64,000 nt of DNA from Ophiocordyceps camponoti-saundersi (nom. inval.) (lineage: Eukaryota; Ascomycota; Sordariomycetes; Hypocreales; Ophiocordycipitaceae). The DNA is taken from the NCBI GenBank assembly GCA_003339415.1, contig PDHQ01000030.1:72109-136108 (forward strand). The letters are read 5' to 3'. Below are positions 10,247 through 22,179 of the stretch, one piece after another. Position 1 is the stretch's first letter. Each line of letters starts with the position of its first letter. The notes under the pieces are model-generated. The model was not told the origin of the DNA, ran no database searches, and worked only from the letters and a program-made list of their open reading frames with translations. A program made the position numbers and the translations under genes.

Positions 10247-11253
10247 CTAGCTCGAGGCCTTGGTCTCAACGACTGCCGCCTCAATATCAGCCGCCAGTGA
10301 TGGGTCGCGGGCGTACTTGACAGCGAGCTTGAGCTTGGATTCAGTCAACCAGCAGCGCAGGCGGATCAGGAAGTGAACTGCGCAGAAGATGAGGACAAGC
10401 GCAAAGGTGATGCCGAAGACGTAGGCGGCAACGTAAGCGCGACCGCCAGCTTGACGGTAGTCGAGAAAAGCGTAAACGTAGAAGCCCTGATCTGCGAGGG
10501 TAATAAAGGCGACGGCGAGATAAGCGAGTAGGAAAAGAGCGAGCCAGGCAAGATGAAGCCAGGGCAAGGGGCTGGTTCGAGGGACGACGATCTCGAAGAG
10601 GGCGAAGACGGAGTTGAGGGCGTGTTGGCTCACGTTGCGCCAGGTATCGAAAGCGGTGGGGAAGGAGGCGCGGTAGAGGACGGCCCAGTAGGTGAGGGTG
10701 ACGATGAAGGGGAAGACGACGATGGAGGAGTAGAAGAGGGAGTGCAGCGCCTGCAGCGGACGGGGGAAGCGCAGGAGGAGAGGATGGCCGGTGCGAGCGT
10801 ATGAGAAGGAATGAAGAGAGGCGAAGAGGAAGTAGAAGGCCAAGCCCCAGTAGGAGAGGACGGTGAAGTAGGAGAAGGATCTGGGGACGGAGGCGCAGCC
10901 GGTGGTGGTGTCTTTTGCGGTTGTGGCGGCGGTGGTAGCAGTCTTGTGGGAAGGGGATGAAGGTGGAGGCGACGTTATGGCTGTGCAGTCGAAGATGATG
11001 ATGAAGAAGATTGTGACGAAGGCGTAGATGCACTGTTGCGAGGTTGATTGATATGAGCGGGGGAGACGAGATGTTGGGAGGAGGAAGGTGTGTATGTATG
11101 TATGTATAAGGGGTGAGTGTGGCAGGCAGAGATATCTCTTACCATGGCAGCGCGGCAGAGGAACAGGGTCCAGGGCCGGACGAGACATGAAGTCTCGAAT
11201 CGACGGTCCGGATCCCACGGGCCGGCGCCGAAGGAGAAGCAGCGGCGGCCCAT
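10247..11253 (-). CDS. FAR-17a/AIG1-like multipass membrane protein
   Basis: A 298-residue membrane protein related to AIG1/ADTRP, which in animals are threonine hydrolases of fatty-acid esters of hydroxy fatty acids; the fungal substrate is unknown. Exons are 11143-11253 and 10247-11032; the intron joins LFLCRAAM to CIYAFVTIFFIIIFDC in phase 0. About six hydrophobic segments follow, with the family core RSFSYFTVLSYWGLAFYFLF, ALHSLFYSSIVVFPFIVTLT, WRNVSQHALNSVFALFEI (the His here is the likely catalytic one) and DQGFYVYAFLD. The C-terminus is basic and cytosolic-looking (RCWLTESKLKLAVKYA). It lies tail-to-tail with GUP1, 151 bases apart. The catalytic assignment is by analogy only. Confidence 0.82.
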
Positions 11254-11998
11254 GGCGAAGCGACGGGTTGTCGGTTGGTGTTTTGATTTTTTTTTTTCCC
11301 CTTTTTCCTTGGTGAGGGGGTTAAGTGTCTTCTTGAGAGGTCGATGAGTGAGGAAGTCGATGAGAATTGGTTAGTAGTGTGTAAGATGAGGAGCAGCCAG
11401 ATGAGGGCGGGAGGAGGGAGGGGTGGGAGAAAAAGAAGAAGAACAAGTAAGTGGTAGAGGGGGAAAAAAGCAAGGTGAATATCTGTATATACATACATAT
11501 ACTAACCCTCTCCTCCTCCTCCTTTGCAAGAAGCCACGAGGCGAGGGAAATTTTTCCGTATGTACATACATACAGAGGGTGGAGGAGGAGGAAGAGGAGA
11601 AGAGGAGACGGGAGATGAAGAATGGGGCGATACGACGACCGTTGATAGCCTACTACTAATATTGATAGGTTTTTTTTACATATTATTGCTGTTGATGGGG
11701 CTTTTTCTATATTACCTCGACCTTTTTGACCCTCTATACCGTTGCCAAGACTTGTAAGCGTCATCTAAGCTCACCACCTGCCCCCCCCTCCCCCTTTAGA
11801 GTCGAGCCCTCCCTCTTCTCTTACTGGTGGTAGGTAAGCTGACGAACGACGATTGGGCGGGCAGTTGCTCACTTTACCGTGGCTGTGATGGGCTATGTTT
11901 ACCTGGACGAGACGGAGTGTTGGTGGTGGATGGCGACGGCTAACATTGTTATGAGCAGGGTTGGTACCAGACGATGGCCTATCTGTCTGAACATAGGC

Positions 11999-12020
11999 AT
12001 GTATGTATGTATGTATGTAC
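11999..12020. repeat. (GTAT)n microsatellite
   Basis: About five tandem copies of GTAT/TATG. The complementary orientation (ACAT) recurs 240 bases downstream. Confidence 0.9.
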
Positions 12021-12260
12021 AGTCAGCTGCGTCTCACGACCTTCGTCGTTAACTGCATACATACTCCTTCCGTCCCATATCACGAGTTCAAAAGACCATC
12101 TGTAGTATGTATGCATAGGCTTCAAAGTGAAGAGTGGATATCCGTAGGAAATAAGCCTGCACCGGGGGGGTGGAAATATGCTTAATGCGTGTGAGAGTCG
12201 TCGTCACACCCAGTGCGGTGTTCAGAAGATGACAACCCCGATGAAGCTCTTGCTAATCCT

Positions 12261-12290
12261 ACACATACATACATACATACATACATAGGT
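12261..12290. repeat. (ACAT)n microsatellite
   Basis: About six tandem copies of ACAT, opposite in orientation to the array at 12.0 kb, so the two could pair as a long inverted repeat. Confidence 0.9.
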
Positions 12291-13041
12291 ATACATATGG
12301 AGCTTCGCGCTCGCTCACACAACTCTTTAAGCTTTTCCAAGGCTTTTTCATCCCGAGTTTCCTCAAAGAGTATATGCATATATATGGACATAAGAACCGC
12401 CGGCCTATTGCCAGGCTTGCTGACCTGGATGCCCGTTGTCCCCGATACTTGGCTGATGGCGGTTGTCCCGTAAACCTGCGAATGATATGACATGGGGCCC
12501 GCGATACGCTCATCGTGCAATCTTCAGCTTGCGGCACAAGTATGTACATACAGACATATATTTATCTGAGTGCAAGGTGTCTTCGTGTTGCTTATAGCTT
12601 CGTTACACGTAACTTGTAAGTAAACTCTAATTCGTCTATCATGGACAGCGTCTTGACTGGTAGCTCTCTGCTCTTCTTACACACATATGCATGTATGTAC
12701 ATACATATGTATGTCTGATTAAACGATAGAGCTACAGCATATGTGTCTTCGTCTGCTTATTCCTCTTATTGTCACTATCATCATTTCGTCTATGCGGTTA
12801 TCATTGACTTCCTTAATGTCCTATTAAGCAAGAGGTCTCATTATAAGAACAGCAGCAAAAAAAGGGGGACAAGTGCTGTATGTAGGGTACGCACGTCTAC
12901 CCTAACCCTACTAAACCTTACAGCTGTCGCTGACTCAGCCGACATTCCAATTCCAATCCATCAGCTACGCTTAATCAGCATCGACATCATCCACTCCCAA
13001 AGAGTGCGACAAACCAGCGATGACGACGAATCGCACACAAC

Positions 13042-14497
13042 ATGCAATCGTCGCAACCAGGGCTCGACTCTGAACTCGAGTCCTTTCGCCAACAATGGCT
13101 CTCCGATCTCCGCACTCGACGCGGAGGCGCCGAGGCATCATCCAGTGTCGCCGTCGTCACGTCTCCTCCGCTGATAAGCTGTGCGGACGACGTCGGCGAT
13201 GTCGGCGGCGATGACGTCGACGAGGATTCTGACGACTGTCAGCGGACGAGCAAAGCTGATGACTCCGGTTCGAGCCTCAACTTCGCTAGCAATGATCTCG
13301 TTTCTGCCCTCGATTTCTACGAAGCTGCGATGGAGAAGGAGGCCGAGGGAAATATGGGCGACAGCCTCAAGCTCTACCGCCAGGCTTATCGGGTAACCAT
13401 TGACCCACCCAAACGTCCTCGTCTTCACCGCAACCCAGACTGACTCCAGCTCACCCCCCTCTATCTAGATAGATCCCCGTGTAGACCACCGCTACCGGGA
13501 GAAGCATCCGCCCGCCTCTCCGCCAGCTACTGCTCCGGTCCCAGCACCTCTACCTCAATTCGACTCCGCAGCTGACCTCATCGCCTCCTTCGCCGGTCTA
13601 AGCATCGTTCCCGTCGCCGAAGCCTCGTCGTCGTGCCCTCTCGCCGCCTTACCAGATGAGCTTCTCGTGCTCGTCCTCTCCGACGTGGCGGCCTTCGACC
13701 CGGGAGTTCTCACCGCCGGGGCCGCTCTCGCTTGCAAGAGGCTCGCCTACCTCTCCGCTACCGAGCAGCGCATCTGGCGTCGTGTCTCACTCTCAACCGT
13801 GTATGGTTTCCCTGCCATGCACTATCGCTTCTGCCTCGACGACAACTGGGAAGTCCTCCCTGATCTTGACGTCCACCATCACCACCCCGGCAGCCCCGTA
13901 TCATCCGCCGCTCTCATCCCCTCCACCTACGCCTCTTGGAGCGACATGTTCCGCCGCCGGCCGCGGATACGGTTCAACGGCTGCTACATCAGCACCGTCA
14001 ACTATGTCCGTCCCGGCCACCACTCCGCCTCGGCCGCCCCGGCCGCATGGGCTGGCTCCAGCCCCGTCCACATCGTCACCTACTATCGTTACCTGCGCTT
14101 CTTCCGTGACGGCTCCCTCATCAGCCTTTTGACTACCGTTCACCCCGCCGACATCGTCCATCAGCTGACGCTCGACCAACTGCGTCTTCATCGCCATGCC
14201 GACCATTCCCACTCCACCCATTCCCCCATGCGCCTGGCCCTCCGCGGCCGCTGGCACCTTGTCCCCGACGACGACGAAACCTCCCTTCTCGTCGAGACCG
14301 AGGGCGTCGGTCCCAAGTATCTCTACAGCATGCACCTGCTCCTACGTCGTGCTGGCCGCGCCGCCTGCAACAACAAGCTCGTCTGGAAGAGCTTCCACAG
14401 CTACAACAAGCTGACGGATGACTGGGCCGAGTTTGGCCTGAAGAACGACAAGCCCTTTATCTTCAGCCGCGTTAGGAGCTATGGAATGGGCCAGTAA
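13042..14497 (+). CDS. HRT3: F-box protein, Hrt3/FBXO9-like
   Basis: A 459-residue substrate-recognition subunit for an SCF ubiquitin ligase. Exons are 13042-13392 and 13469-14497; the intron joins LKLYRQAYR to IDPRVDHRYREKHPP in phase 0. The N-terminal part has an Asp-rich disordered region followed by LVSALDFYEAAMEKEAEGN, the TPR-like helix of the Hrt3/FBXO9 family. The F-box follows at about residues 175-225 with LAALPDELLVLVL, then CKRLAYLSATEQRIWRRV. The C-terminal domain has YGFPAMHYRF, RPRIRFNGCYISTVNYVRPG, YYRYLRFFRDGSLISLLTT and FGLKNDKPFIFSRVRSYG, all matching this family's order. Substrates are unknown. Confidence in the family is high and in the yeast gene name moderate. Confidence 0.88.
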
Positions 14498-14976
14498 ACA
14501 AGTCTCCGCTCGCCATCGCTTGGAATATTGGTGAGAACCATGATGAATACATACGCCTTCAGCTTTCTTTATCATCTTGTATCCCAAAATTATCATCACT
14601 AACGCTATTCATCCCTGCCATCGCTCATCTAAGTGTCTCGATATAAAGGTTCAGATCCCAATCTCGCACATGGAAAGTTGCCATCCTCCACGCTCGCTGA
14701 GGCACACATGAATAGTCCAAGTCAAAACAGAACAGTCAGTAGAATAGCAGGCATAAATACCACCGAATAGATGTTTAAAAAAAATAGGTAAATGGAAAGA
14801 AATTGACCTCTTCTGGCTTTAGCATGATCAAAAGCATGTGTGAGCATCTGTCGGGGACGGCGGCCACTCCTCACCGCCCCTCCCTTACATATAAATAGCT
14901 TGTTGGGTATCGAAGGTCAGTATCAACTCGAAAGAAGTGAATAAAAGTTTGGAAAAGCGCGCTGTCCTTTCTCCTG
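14498..14976. other. Convergent 3' intergenic region
   Basis: 479 bases between two genes that end facing each other. It is more AT-rich than its neighbours and holds no recognisable feature beyond 3' UTR sequence. Confidence 0.6.
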
Positions 14977-16835
14977 TCATCGGATCCGGCGACCGTCGAG
15001 AAACCTTGGGCTGGTGGTATCGAAGTAGCGATCAGTTTGTGCCATGGTCCTCCTTGCCTGGAACTGGGCCCTCTCCTCGTCGTCGAGGCTAAAGGCCTTT
15101 TTGAACCAACCGAAAGCGCTCTTCTTCTTCTTCAGCGGCTGATGATCGGTCCTTGCTGTTGCTGATGGTGCTGCCGCGCTGCGCGCCTCCTCCATGGCCG
15201 GGGTAGGGTTGCTCGTCGTCGTGCTGGTACTGCCGGGCTGAGACGGCTGTTTGCGCAGAAGAGGTTGGAAGCCGGGGGGCGGACCCGTTGCCGTGTGCGG
15301 TCTCTGCTGTAGGGGCGAGTGCGGAGATGCCAGCACGGGGCGGTAGAACTGGTTCTGCTCCGAGCAGGGCGAGTGAATCATCTGCGGGCGAGCCCGCGGC
15401 GGGGGCGGGGATTGGCTCTGGTCGGAACCGCGGCGAAGCGAGTGGCCGTCGATGTCGACGCAGTTCAACGCTTGCGAGAGGGCTGAACGGGGCGTCGCGT
15501 ACCGGGACGTCGGCCTGGGCGCTACGGACCGGGCGCGCGGGTTGCTGGCGTCTGTCAAGACGGATGCCAACGACGACGCGCGTTGACGAGAAGAGTCCTC
15601 CAAGGAGGGGTGAGCGCTGCGGACGGAGGCCGGCTTCGTCATCGACGAGTCGCGCCCGCGCGTTTGCGAAGAGCGGGAAGGGAGCGTCAGCGGCTCGGGA
15701 ATCCGCGGCGAATAGATGCGAGGTTGGAGGACGTATAGAGACTCGTCGCTCGAAGCGTTGGTCGAGCTGGTCGTCGCCGACGTCTCGTCTGTCGGTTCCG
15801 AGGTTTGTCGTGTTGGGGCTGAGACTTGAAAGCGGAGAGAGGATGACGGACGGGTGGCGGGCGAGGGTGAGGTGAAGGGAGGTATCGTTGCCTTTCGTTT
15901 TATTATGGTTAGAAAAAGAGGGTTTCGAAGAATTGGACGCGGCGGGAATTCTTTACCCAAGTCCTGCGGCTGACCTCGCCCGCCTTCTTTTCCATCTCGG
16001 CAATGACAGTCGTCAGACGACCGACGAGACTGTTGACCTCGTCGACGCGGCGATGGACGTCCTCGAAAGCTAGCAGCCAGCCCTCGGAGTTCCCCTTCAT
16101 GGCGTCAAAGACATCAGATGCATCCGCACGCTGGGAGCGCCAGGCAGCGGCCGCGTCGTCGTCCTGACGGCCAAGCCAAGTGATGAAGGCCACAGTGGAC
16201 TTGAGGCCGGCGGCGACGTCGTCATCCCATTGCTTCAAGGCGACGCCAGTGCGGCAAAGATGGTGGTCCGTCTTCTCGTTGGCTTCTAAGATTTGGCGTC
16301 GAAAGTTGCGGTCCTCGAGGAGCTTTTCGAAGCCATCGACGCTAGATAATTGCGTCCTCAGCTGATCGAGGCGGGCATTGAGGTCGGTCGTAGCCTCAGA
16401 AATATCTTGTAGCGTGACCTGGAGATATTCGTCGACGTCATCGATGTGGCCCTGTAGAATGGTCATGACCTGTGCGTTGCTGTTGGCCATGCCGTCGAGT
16501 AACAGGTAGACGCCGAAAGAGATTTGAGCGAGCAGCTTGAACAGCTCGTGCTGTGTCTGGCCGGGCCGATAACGCCATAGCACATCCGGCGGCGGCGCGT
16601 CTTTAGCCTGTGCGAGAAGCTCTTCTCTTCGAGCCTGGACGTCGAGACGGGCCAGCCTGGGCTTGTTGGCGATGGAGCCGGTCGTGACCTCTTCGAGTGA
16701 CTCGGTGAAGGCGACCTGCAGAGAGGCGATAGGATGGACGGGGATGGTGCGCGCTTCGGTCTTCTTCGGCTGGCCATCGGAGGAGGTAGACGAAGAGGAG
16801 GAGGAGGGGAGGGGGCAGACGGTGATGGATGTCAT
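14977..16835 (-). CDS. Conserved fungal protein of unknown function with coiled-coil helical domain
   Basis: A 597-residue protein of a family I recall from many ascomycete genomes without a known function. Exons are 15957-16835 and 14977-15891; the 65-base intron starts GTAAAG after SRRTW, has a CTAAC branch site and rejoins at ATIPPFTSPSP. Residues 40-290 are helical and highly charged: IPVHPIASLQVAFTESLEEV, LDVQARREELLAQAK, LLAQISFGVYLLLDGMANSN, LQGHIDDVDEYLQVTLQDI and LTTVIAEMEKKAGEVSRRTW. The regular hydrophobic spacing suggests long helices or a coiled coil. From residue 294 on, the protein is Ser/Pro/Arg-rich and probably disordered, with KKKKSAFGWFKKAFSLDDEE near the end as a conserved-looking short motif. 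There is no signal peptide or membrane helix. Confidence 0.78.
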
Positions 16836-18025
16836 TGAGAGGCCGTCGTCTGGTCAGGCACACGTAGGCCAATGGTAAGGGTTAGCAGGAAGGGGGAGGG
16901 GGAGCCAGCTATGTGGCCGAAGCCGGCATGGCGCGAGATTTTCTCGGCAGGCAGAGAGGTCGACTTTTTTAACCGATTGCTCTCAACGGGTTGGTTGGCA
17001 GCCTTGAATGTATGGATGGGCGTATGAATGGATGTATGTAAGCGCCCAAAGGAGGTCTTGTTGTAGAAAGGGAGGTGAGACAAAGGCGGGGGTGATAATT
17101 GGATCCGCCAGCCAGCCAAGGGGGGGAGTTGGAGATACGAGGAGGATTGGGGCTGGTGTGGGGGGGGGGGGAGGGGGGGGGGGTTTAAACAGCAAAGAGA
17201 GAGGAAGATGAAGATGAAGAGGGAGGAGAGAAAGAAGAAAGGAAAAAGAAGAGAAGCGAGAAGAGAAACAATCAACCGATATATATGTATGTATGTTTAC
17301 TCCTTTATCCGTATACCATATAGGTATGTATGTACGGATATAGCCGTATAGATGGCTGTGACACTCTGTCAGGGGTCGGAGAGCGGGAAAAGGCAGACAA
17401 AGAGAGGAGGCATAAAATAAGACTGTGAATCAAAGAGCAGTTCGGACGAGAAAACAATGAAACCCTGACTCTATTAACCCTCCATCCATACTAAGCCAAG
17501 GTGGTAACCATGCATATCCCGGAGCACAATACCACTGCCGCACGGGGTCCGAGACGCTCGGCTGCCATGTACATATGTATGTATATATAGGAATAGTAGT
17601 CACAATACCTTAATACTGCTCTACTAATAAATAACAAGGTCAGTGTGGCTCATGTGTGTGTGTATGTACGGATTCATGCAGCAGCATCAGCTCATTCATC
17701 ATCTCTTCACCCCGCCGCCTCCATCTAAAGTTCATCTCGTCCTCCCGAGTACCGATGGTGTTGTGATTTTTAATTTGGGTGTGTCTCTTGTCTGCCTCGT
17801 CGTTTATCGACTCTTTCCCATCTGTATCATTCGACGTAACATGGTGAGGCTGGGGTTCGCCGCCGCCGCCGCCGCCGCCATCTACGAAAATCATGCCGTG
17901 AAATGATGAGCAAAGAGATGATGACTCAAGATATATGAAGGATCAAAGGAAGAAGATATAAACGCCAGATCCTCGCGAAGAAAATCATCAAGAAAAAGCA
18001 ACCCCCTCCCCATCCCCAGTCTCCC
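16836..18025. other. Intergenic region with poly-G tract and microsatellites
   Basis: 1.2 kb forming the promoter region of the unknown-function gene and the 3' flank of RLP24, both on the minus strand. It contains a G11-12/A/G11 homopolymer region, purine-rich sequence and short GTAT arrays near 17285, 17325 and 17575. No gene is recognised. Confidence 0.55.
17160..17183. repeat. Poly-G tract, G12-A-G11
   Basis: Two near-pure guanine runs broken by one A at 17172. It sits about 330 bases upstream of the minus-strand start at 16835, so the coding strand of that gene carries poly-C. Confidence 0.9.
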
Positions 18026-18732
18026 TCAATCCATCTCCATCTCCATCTCCTGCCCATCTTCACCGTCCACCCGCACCCTCAATCTGCGCTTCTCGCCACC
18101 AAAGACACTCTTTCCAGCCGAAAGACGCACCGCAGCCTCCTCCTCGGCCACGAGCTCTTCGGCGTCCACTCCTTGCTCCTGGGCCTGCAATTCCAGCCTC
18201 TTCTTAACACTACCACGCAGGCGCGGCAGGAGATGCTCGTTCTTAGCAACCAGCTCGCGCGCGGCGACCAATTCGCGCTGACGCTTGCCCGCCATGCGGC
18301 GCTTGTAGAAGACGCGCTCGCGCCGGGCGCGAACCTCGGCGATGCGCTGCATGGCCGCCAGCGTGCGCTGGACGAGGTCGCGGTCGTACCGGACGGGTTC
18401 GTTTCGTCGCGCTCCGAATTGTAGCGTGCTGTCGACCGTCATCTCCTTGCCGGCTTTGTGGCGGTAGGCTTTGGTCCATTTCAGCTTGCGGGGGTTGCGC
18501 TTCATCTTGAAGTTGCGGTGGCATTTTGACCTGCAGAAGCGGAATGCTTTGGCTGTAGGTTCTTTTAGCTGGATGACGTTGTAGATGTTTCGAGAGACTT
18601 ACCATCGTTGCGCACAAAGGTGATGCCTTTGGACGGATACGACGGCCGCCCGCAGAAATAGCAGGGCTCGATCCTAGACTGACTGTTAGAGATGGTGTAA
18701 AATTGTCACAAGAATGTCACCGTATACCGCAT
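18026..18732 (-). CDS. RLP24: Ribosome biogenesis protein RLP24
   Basis: A 200-residue nucleolar protein that occupies the eL24 position on pre-60S particles until the AAA-ATPase Drg1 strips it in the cytoplasm. Exons are 18728-18732, 18603-18673 and 18026-18552. The first exon is only five bases (ATGCG) and splices to G-ATC-GAG, giving [10 protein letters not shown]; no upstream in-frame ATG exists in exon 2, which is closed by a TAG. The zinc-binding residues CYFC...FRFCRSKC are present, followed by [38 protein letters not shown] and the long basic helix typical of RLP24 rather than ribosomal eL24. The C-terminus ends EMEMEMD, encoded by CCATCT repeats. It is divergent from the MTM1 gene across 426 bases. 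Confidence 0.92.
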
Positions 18733-19158
18733 CGTAAGTCTGGAGTCACTATTCCGAGACGAATATGAAGGGGATGAATGCTGTTCGTCTACCTTCTCGA
18801 CGATTCTAAACTTCGCAGCTGTCTCTCTCGCCTTGCATTTTTTTCCCTTCCTCGCACCATCTGGTTTGTAAGCAGAGCCCTATCTTATCTCCGCCGCCCC
18901 GCAAGATCTTCAACATGACCAATCACATCCCTGTCTGACATCATCCGTCTCCATTCAATCTCGCCGTCGGTCTCCGAAAATTCTTGGATCAACGGCAAAA
19001 TCCAACACAATCCCTTCCTTTGGGAGTGAAAAATACCAAATCATCCTCAGGCTCTCGTCATCGCGTCGTACGATTCATTGACGGCTTGTTGAATCGCAAA
19101 ATCCCCTGCGCAGCCCGAAAGGGCGCGCGCTTCCCATAGAGTGCGCACAGAGGAGGAG
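18733..19158. other. Divergent promoter region between RLP24 and MTM1
   Basis: 426 bases between two divergent start codons, likely holding both promoters. No clear TATA box or repeat is seen. Confidence 0.55.
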
Positions 19159-20527
19159 ATGACGCCCTCGGCCGATATCGCTATGGAGTCGGCTGAGCGC
19201 AACACAAATGGCCAGAACCATGAGCGGATACTCGAAGAGCAGCCTCACATCGGTTCTCGCTTAGCCGCCGCCGCTTCTGGCTCCGAAGAGCCAACGTCTG
19301 AGATTACGGCCGTGCAAAAGATGATTTCAGCTACTTCGGGGAGCTTGCTCACTTCCCTGCTAGGTGAGTCTCGATGCTCCTTTGACCATCATGTCCGGCC
19401 CTGACCTCTTCATCTCAGTGACGCCCCTCGACGTTGTCCGAGTCCGTCTCCAGTCTCAATCGTCATCCACCACTCCAATAGACATCTCCCGCATCACCGT
19501 CCCAACAAACGCCAAGACGGCCCATCTCGGCGTCACGGCCTGCTGTCGGCACGTCTTCTTCGCCGCTAACCAATCCGACTTATGCCTTGCACCCTCTCGG
19601 ATGGCGGATGCCACCGAAAGCTGCGCCGTGCAGCAGGTACGACGCAAGACGTACAATTCAACACTGGATGGCCTGCGTAAGATCGCCCGTAACGAGGGCA
19701 TCACGACACTTTGGCGCGGACTCTCCCCCACTCTGGTCATGACCATCCCAGCAAACATAATCTACTTTACGGGCTACGACTGGCTTCGCTACAGCCCTTT
19801 AAGCCCCTTGTCGCGGTTGTCGCCCGACAACGCTCCCCTTGTGTCGGGCTCCGTAGCCCGCGTATTGGCGGCGACTGCTGTCGGCCCCGTTGAGCTCATC
19901 CGCACCAGGATGCAGGCAGCGTCCGGTGTCTCGACTTCAAATCATCTAACGGAAACCTTCCAGGGTGTCAAGCATATGGTCGGCATCCATGGATACTCCT
20001 CACTCTGGAGAGGCCTCTCCCTGACACTGTGGCGAGACGTGCCCTTCTCCGGGCTCTATTGGTGGGGATATGAGACGATTCGCGCCAAAGTGACGGATAT
20101 CCGCGAATCGCGGAGGGCACCGGCGCCGACAACCCCTGAATCGCGATATGAGTCACGGCTGCGATCTCAGCAGCGGGAGGGCCACGCCGACACCTTCATC
20201 GATAGCTTCGCCGCTGGCGCCCTTTCCGGCACCTTTGCCTCCATCATCACGACGCCCTTTGACGTAGGAAAGACGCGGACACAAGTGTATCGCGATGCTC
20301 CGCGAGGGTCTGGTTCGGCGCCGGCACCCGAGGCCGGGAATATCGTGAAGCTGCTGTGGCACATCTTCAAGACGGAGGGCATCGCAGGTCTGTGGAAGGG
20401 CTGGATCCCGCGGACGCTCAAGGTAGCTCCGGCCTGCGCCATCATGATCAGCAGCTACGAGGTTGGGAAGCGCGCCTTCAGGGGCGTCAATGAGCGTGCT
20501 TCGAAAAAAGGCCGCGATGAAGCATAG
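19159..20527 (+). CDS. MTM1: Mitochondrial carrier MTM1 (SLC25A39/40 type)
   Basis: A 437-residue inner-membrane carrier. Yeast Mtm1 affects manganese/iron handling and SOD2 activation; the human relatives SLC25A39/40 are needed for mitochondrial glutathione import. Exons are 19159-19363 and 19419-20527, joining TSLL-VTPLDVVRVRLQSQ in phase 1. The three carrier repeats show PLDVVRVRLQ, PVELIRTRMQ and PFDVGKTRTQ. The first matrix loop has four cysteines (ACC at the start, DLCLAP, ESCAVQ), the arrangement reported to sense Fe-S status in SLC25A39. ARNEGITTLWRGLSPTLVM and IPANIIYFTGYDWLR are close to the fungal consensus. The N-terminal 60 residues are polar and not a classical presequence. The ATG at 19159 is the first in frame. 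Confidence 0.9.
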
Positions 20528-22179
20528 GGACAGAAGTGTCCGTTGGCATCCTCAGGTTTCACCTTGTTGGAATACGACCGTTCAGGGGTGTTGCCTTTTC
20601 ATTTGTTAGGGCGTCGGCTAGAAGGCGAGGGTAAACACGAATAGAACATGGGCAAAGCATTGTACGGTAGATGCCAGCAACATCACGCAACAGGAGGCGG
20701 ACATGTCTGCGCGTTGCCTCGGAGTTGAGTCTTACCTTTCCCCCTCGATTTCGCTTATTTCGCTTGAGGGGCAAATACGAAACGAATACAGAGATGTCAA
20801 GAAAGGCGCAAAGACCTCAGGGAGATGTCACCTCTCACTCACCACTAGCCCATACAGCATCAGCAAGGGCACTATGTCTGAGGTGAGCTGTCTGTATGTC
20901 ATAATAGCTGTCTTGAAGCACTCGAGGGGTCCCGTGCGAAGACAACGTTTCGTTCTATCCGACACAGACCGACTACCTAACTACATACTTAGTTCCCGCT
21001 GAGGGACGCCACGTCAACGAGATGATATCTTGAGATGACAAGTGAAAGATCTAACGCCAATGAGAGCTGATGTTTCTGACGAATATTGCACCAATAAGAG
21101 GGAGGAGGGGTTAATCAGGCTGGTTTTCGACTTGGCTTATGCAGCCTCCTAGGCTCCTACTATCTGCCGCTGGCTGCATACTCCTAGGTGGGTGTGGGTA
21201 GGTAATACTCCGTAGATAGCCTGACTTGCTTGGCCTTGACAGCTGTACAAGACTATGTCTCGCATTACTGTCCGGATTCGTCCTCTAGCGCAGAACTTGG
21301 GGGATGACGCAGGATACGACGAGATGAGATGGGGGACCTTGAGACGTCTGAGCGCGATCAGCTCTATGATTATACGGCTTGTTCACTTTCATTTGATCCT
21401 TCAACTACGGAGTAGAGTTCAATTTCCTTTCACAAGATGTGTCATGTCTCGGGGGAACTTGAAAGTCCTGACGGAGTCGAGGCTGACCTGAAAGGCGATG
21501 GAGGAGTCCAGACGTGAGGGGAGACAGAAGCAAAGAAATCGGTAAGATTTTCGCCACAACGACATCACCATGCGCGGCCGCTGAGCGAGGCAGAGAAGAA
21601 GCGAGTGGCTCTCGCCCCAAGACAAGATGAGCCCGTTCCTTGATCTGCTGGATGTTGTACCGAAATAAGGAACCGGAATACAGAGTATCGTCCTTGAGGA
21701 AGTAGGACAACTCGTGACGGCTTTGCTCGTCTCCCTGTTTAGTCTCGGATACCAGCCTATTCACCGGCTTCTTGGACTATACCGTACAGCCTACTCCTAC
21801 AGCACTAATGTCGGATACGACAGAAGAGAGACAAGGGCCGTTCGTGCCGGGATGCCATCCTCCCTCGAGATGCAGCGACTGTCGTTTACCGCCTCAGTAT
21901 CGACACAAGGGGGAGGAGGCTGGGGAGAAAAGTAATGACTTTGAGGCGAAAAGAAACGATATCGAGCCTCTTTCGCGGGCAGCTCTGGGTATATAAGGAA
22001 GCGTAAATGCCGCCTTCACTTGAGTTCTCCAGCAAGCTCTCACATTCAATCATTCATTTCACCACCACTCGTTTATAAATCCCTCCGCTCGTGTCCTCTC
22101 GCTTACACGGCGGCCTCCCCCAACTCCTCTGTACAAAAAAAGAAAAGAGTCACATACACTCGCTCGTCACTTAATCACC
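20528..22179. other. Intergenic region upstream of the glycine-rich secreted protein
   Basis: 1.65 kb with no recognisable gene on either strand. The last 200 bases carry a TATA box and a pyrimidine-rich leader for the next gene. Short motifs CTCCGTAG (near 21209) and ACTACGGAGTAG (near 21407) belong to a dispersed element noted among the findings. Confidence 0.55.
21990..21996 (+). promoter_or_regulatory. TATA box for the glycine-rich secreted protein gene
   Basis: TATATAA lies 184 bases before the start codon at 22180. A transcription start near 22020-22030 would give a leader of about 150 bases. Strong TATA boxes in fungi often mark regulated, highly expressed genes; this is inference. 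Confidence 0.5.

Larger units (their letters stand above)
11254..13041. other. Divergent intergenic region with microsatellites
   Basis: 1.8 kb between the AIG1-like gene and the F-box gene, which diverge. It holds purine/pyrimidine-biased tracts (11400-11620, 11780-11820) and several TGTA/TACA arrays. No coding sequence with family resemblance is seen on either strand. Confidence 0.55.
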
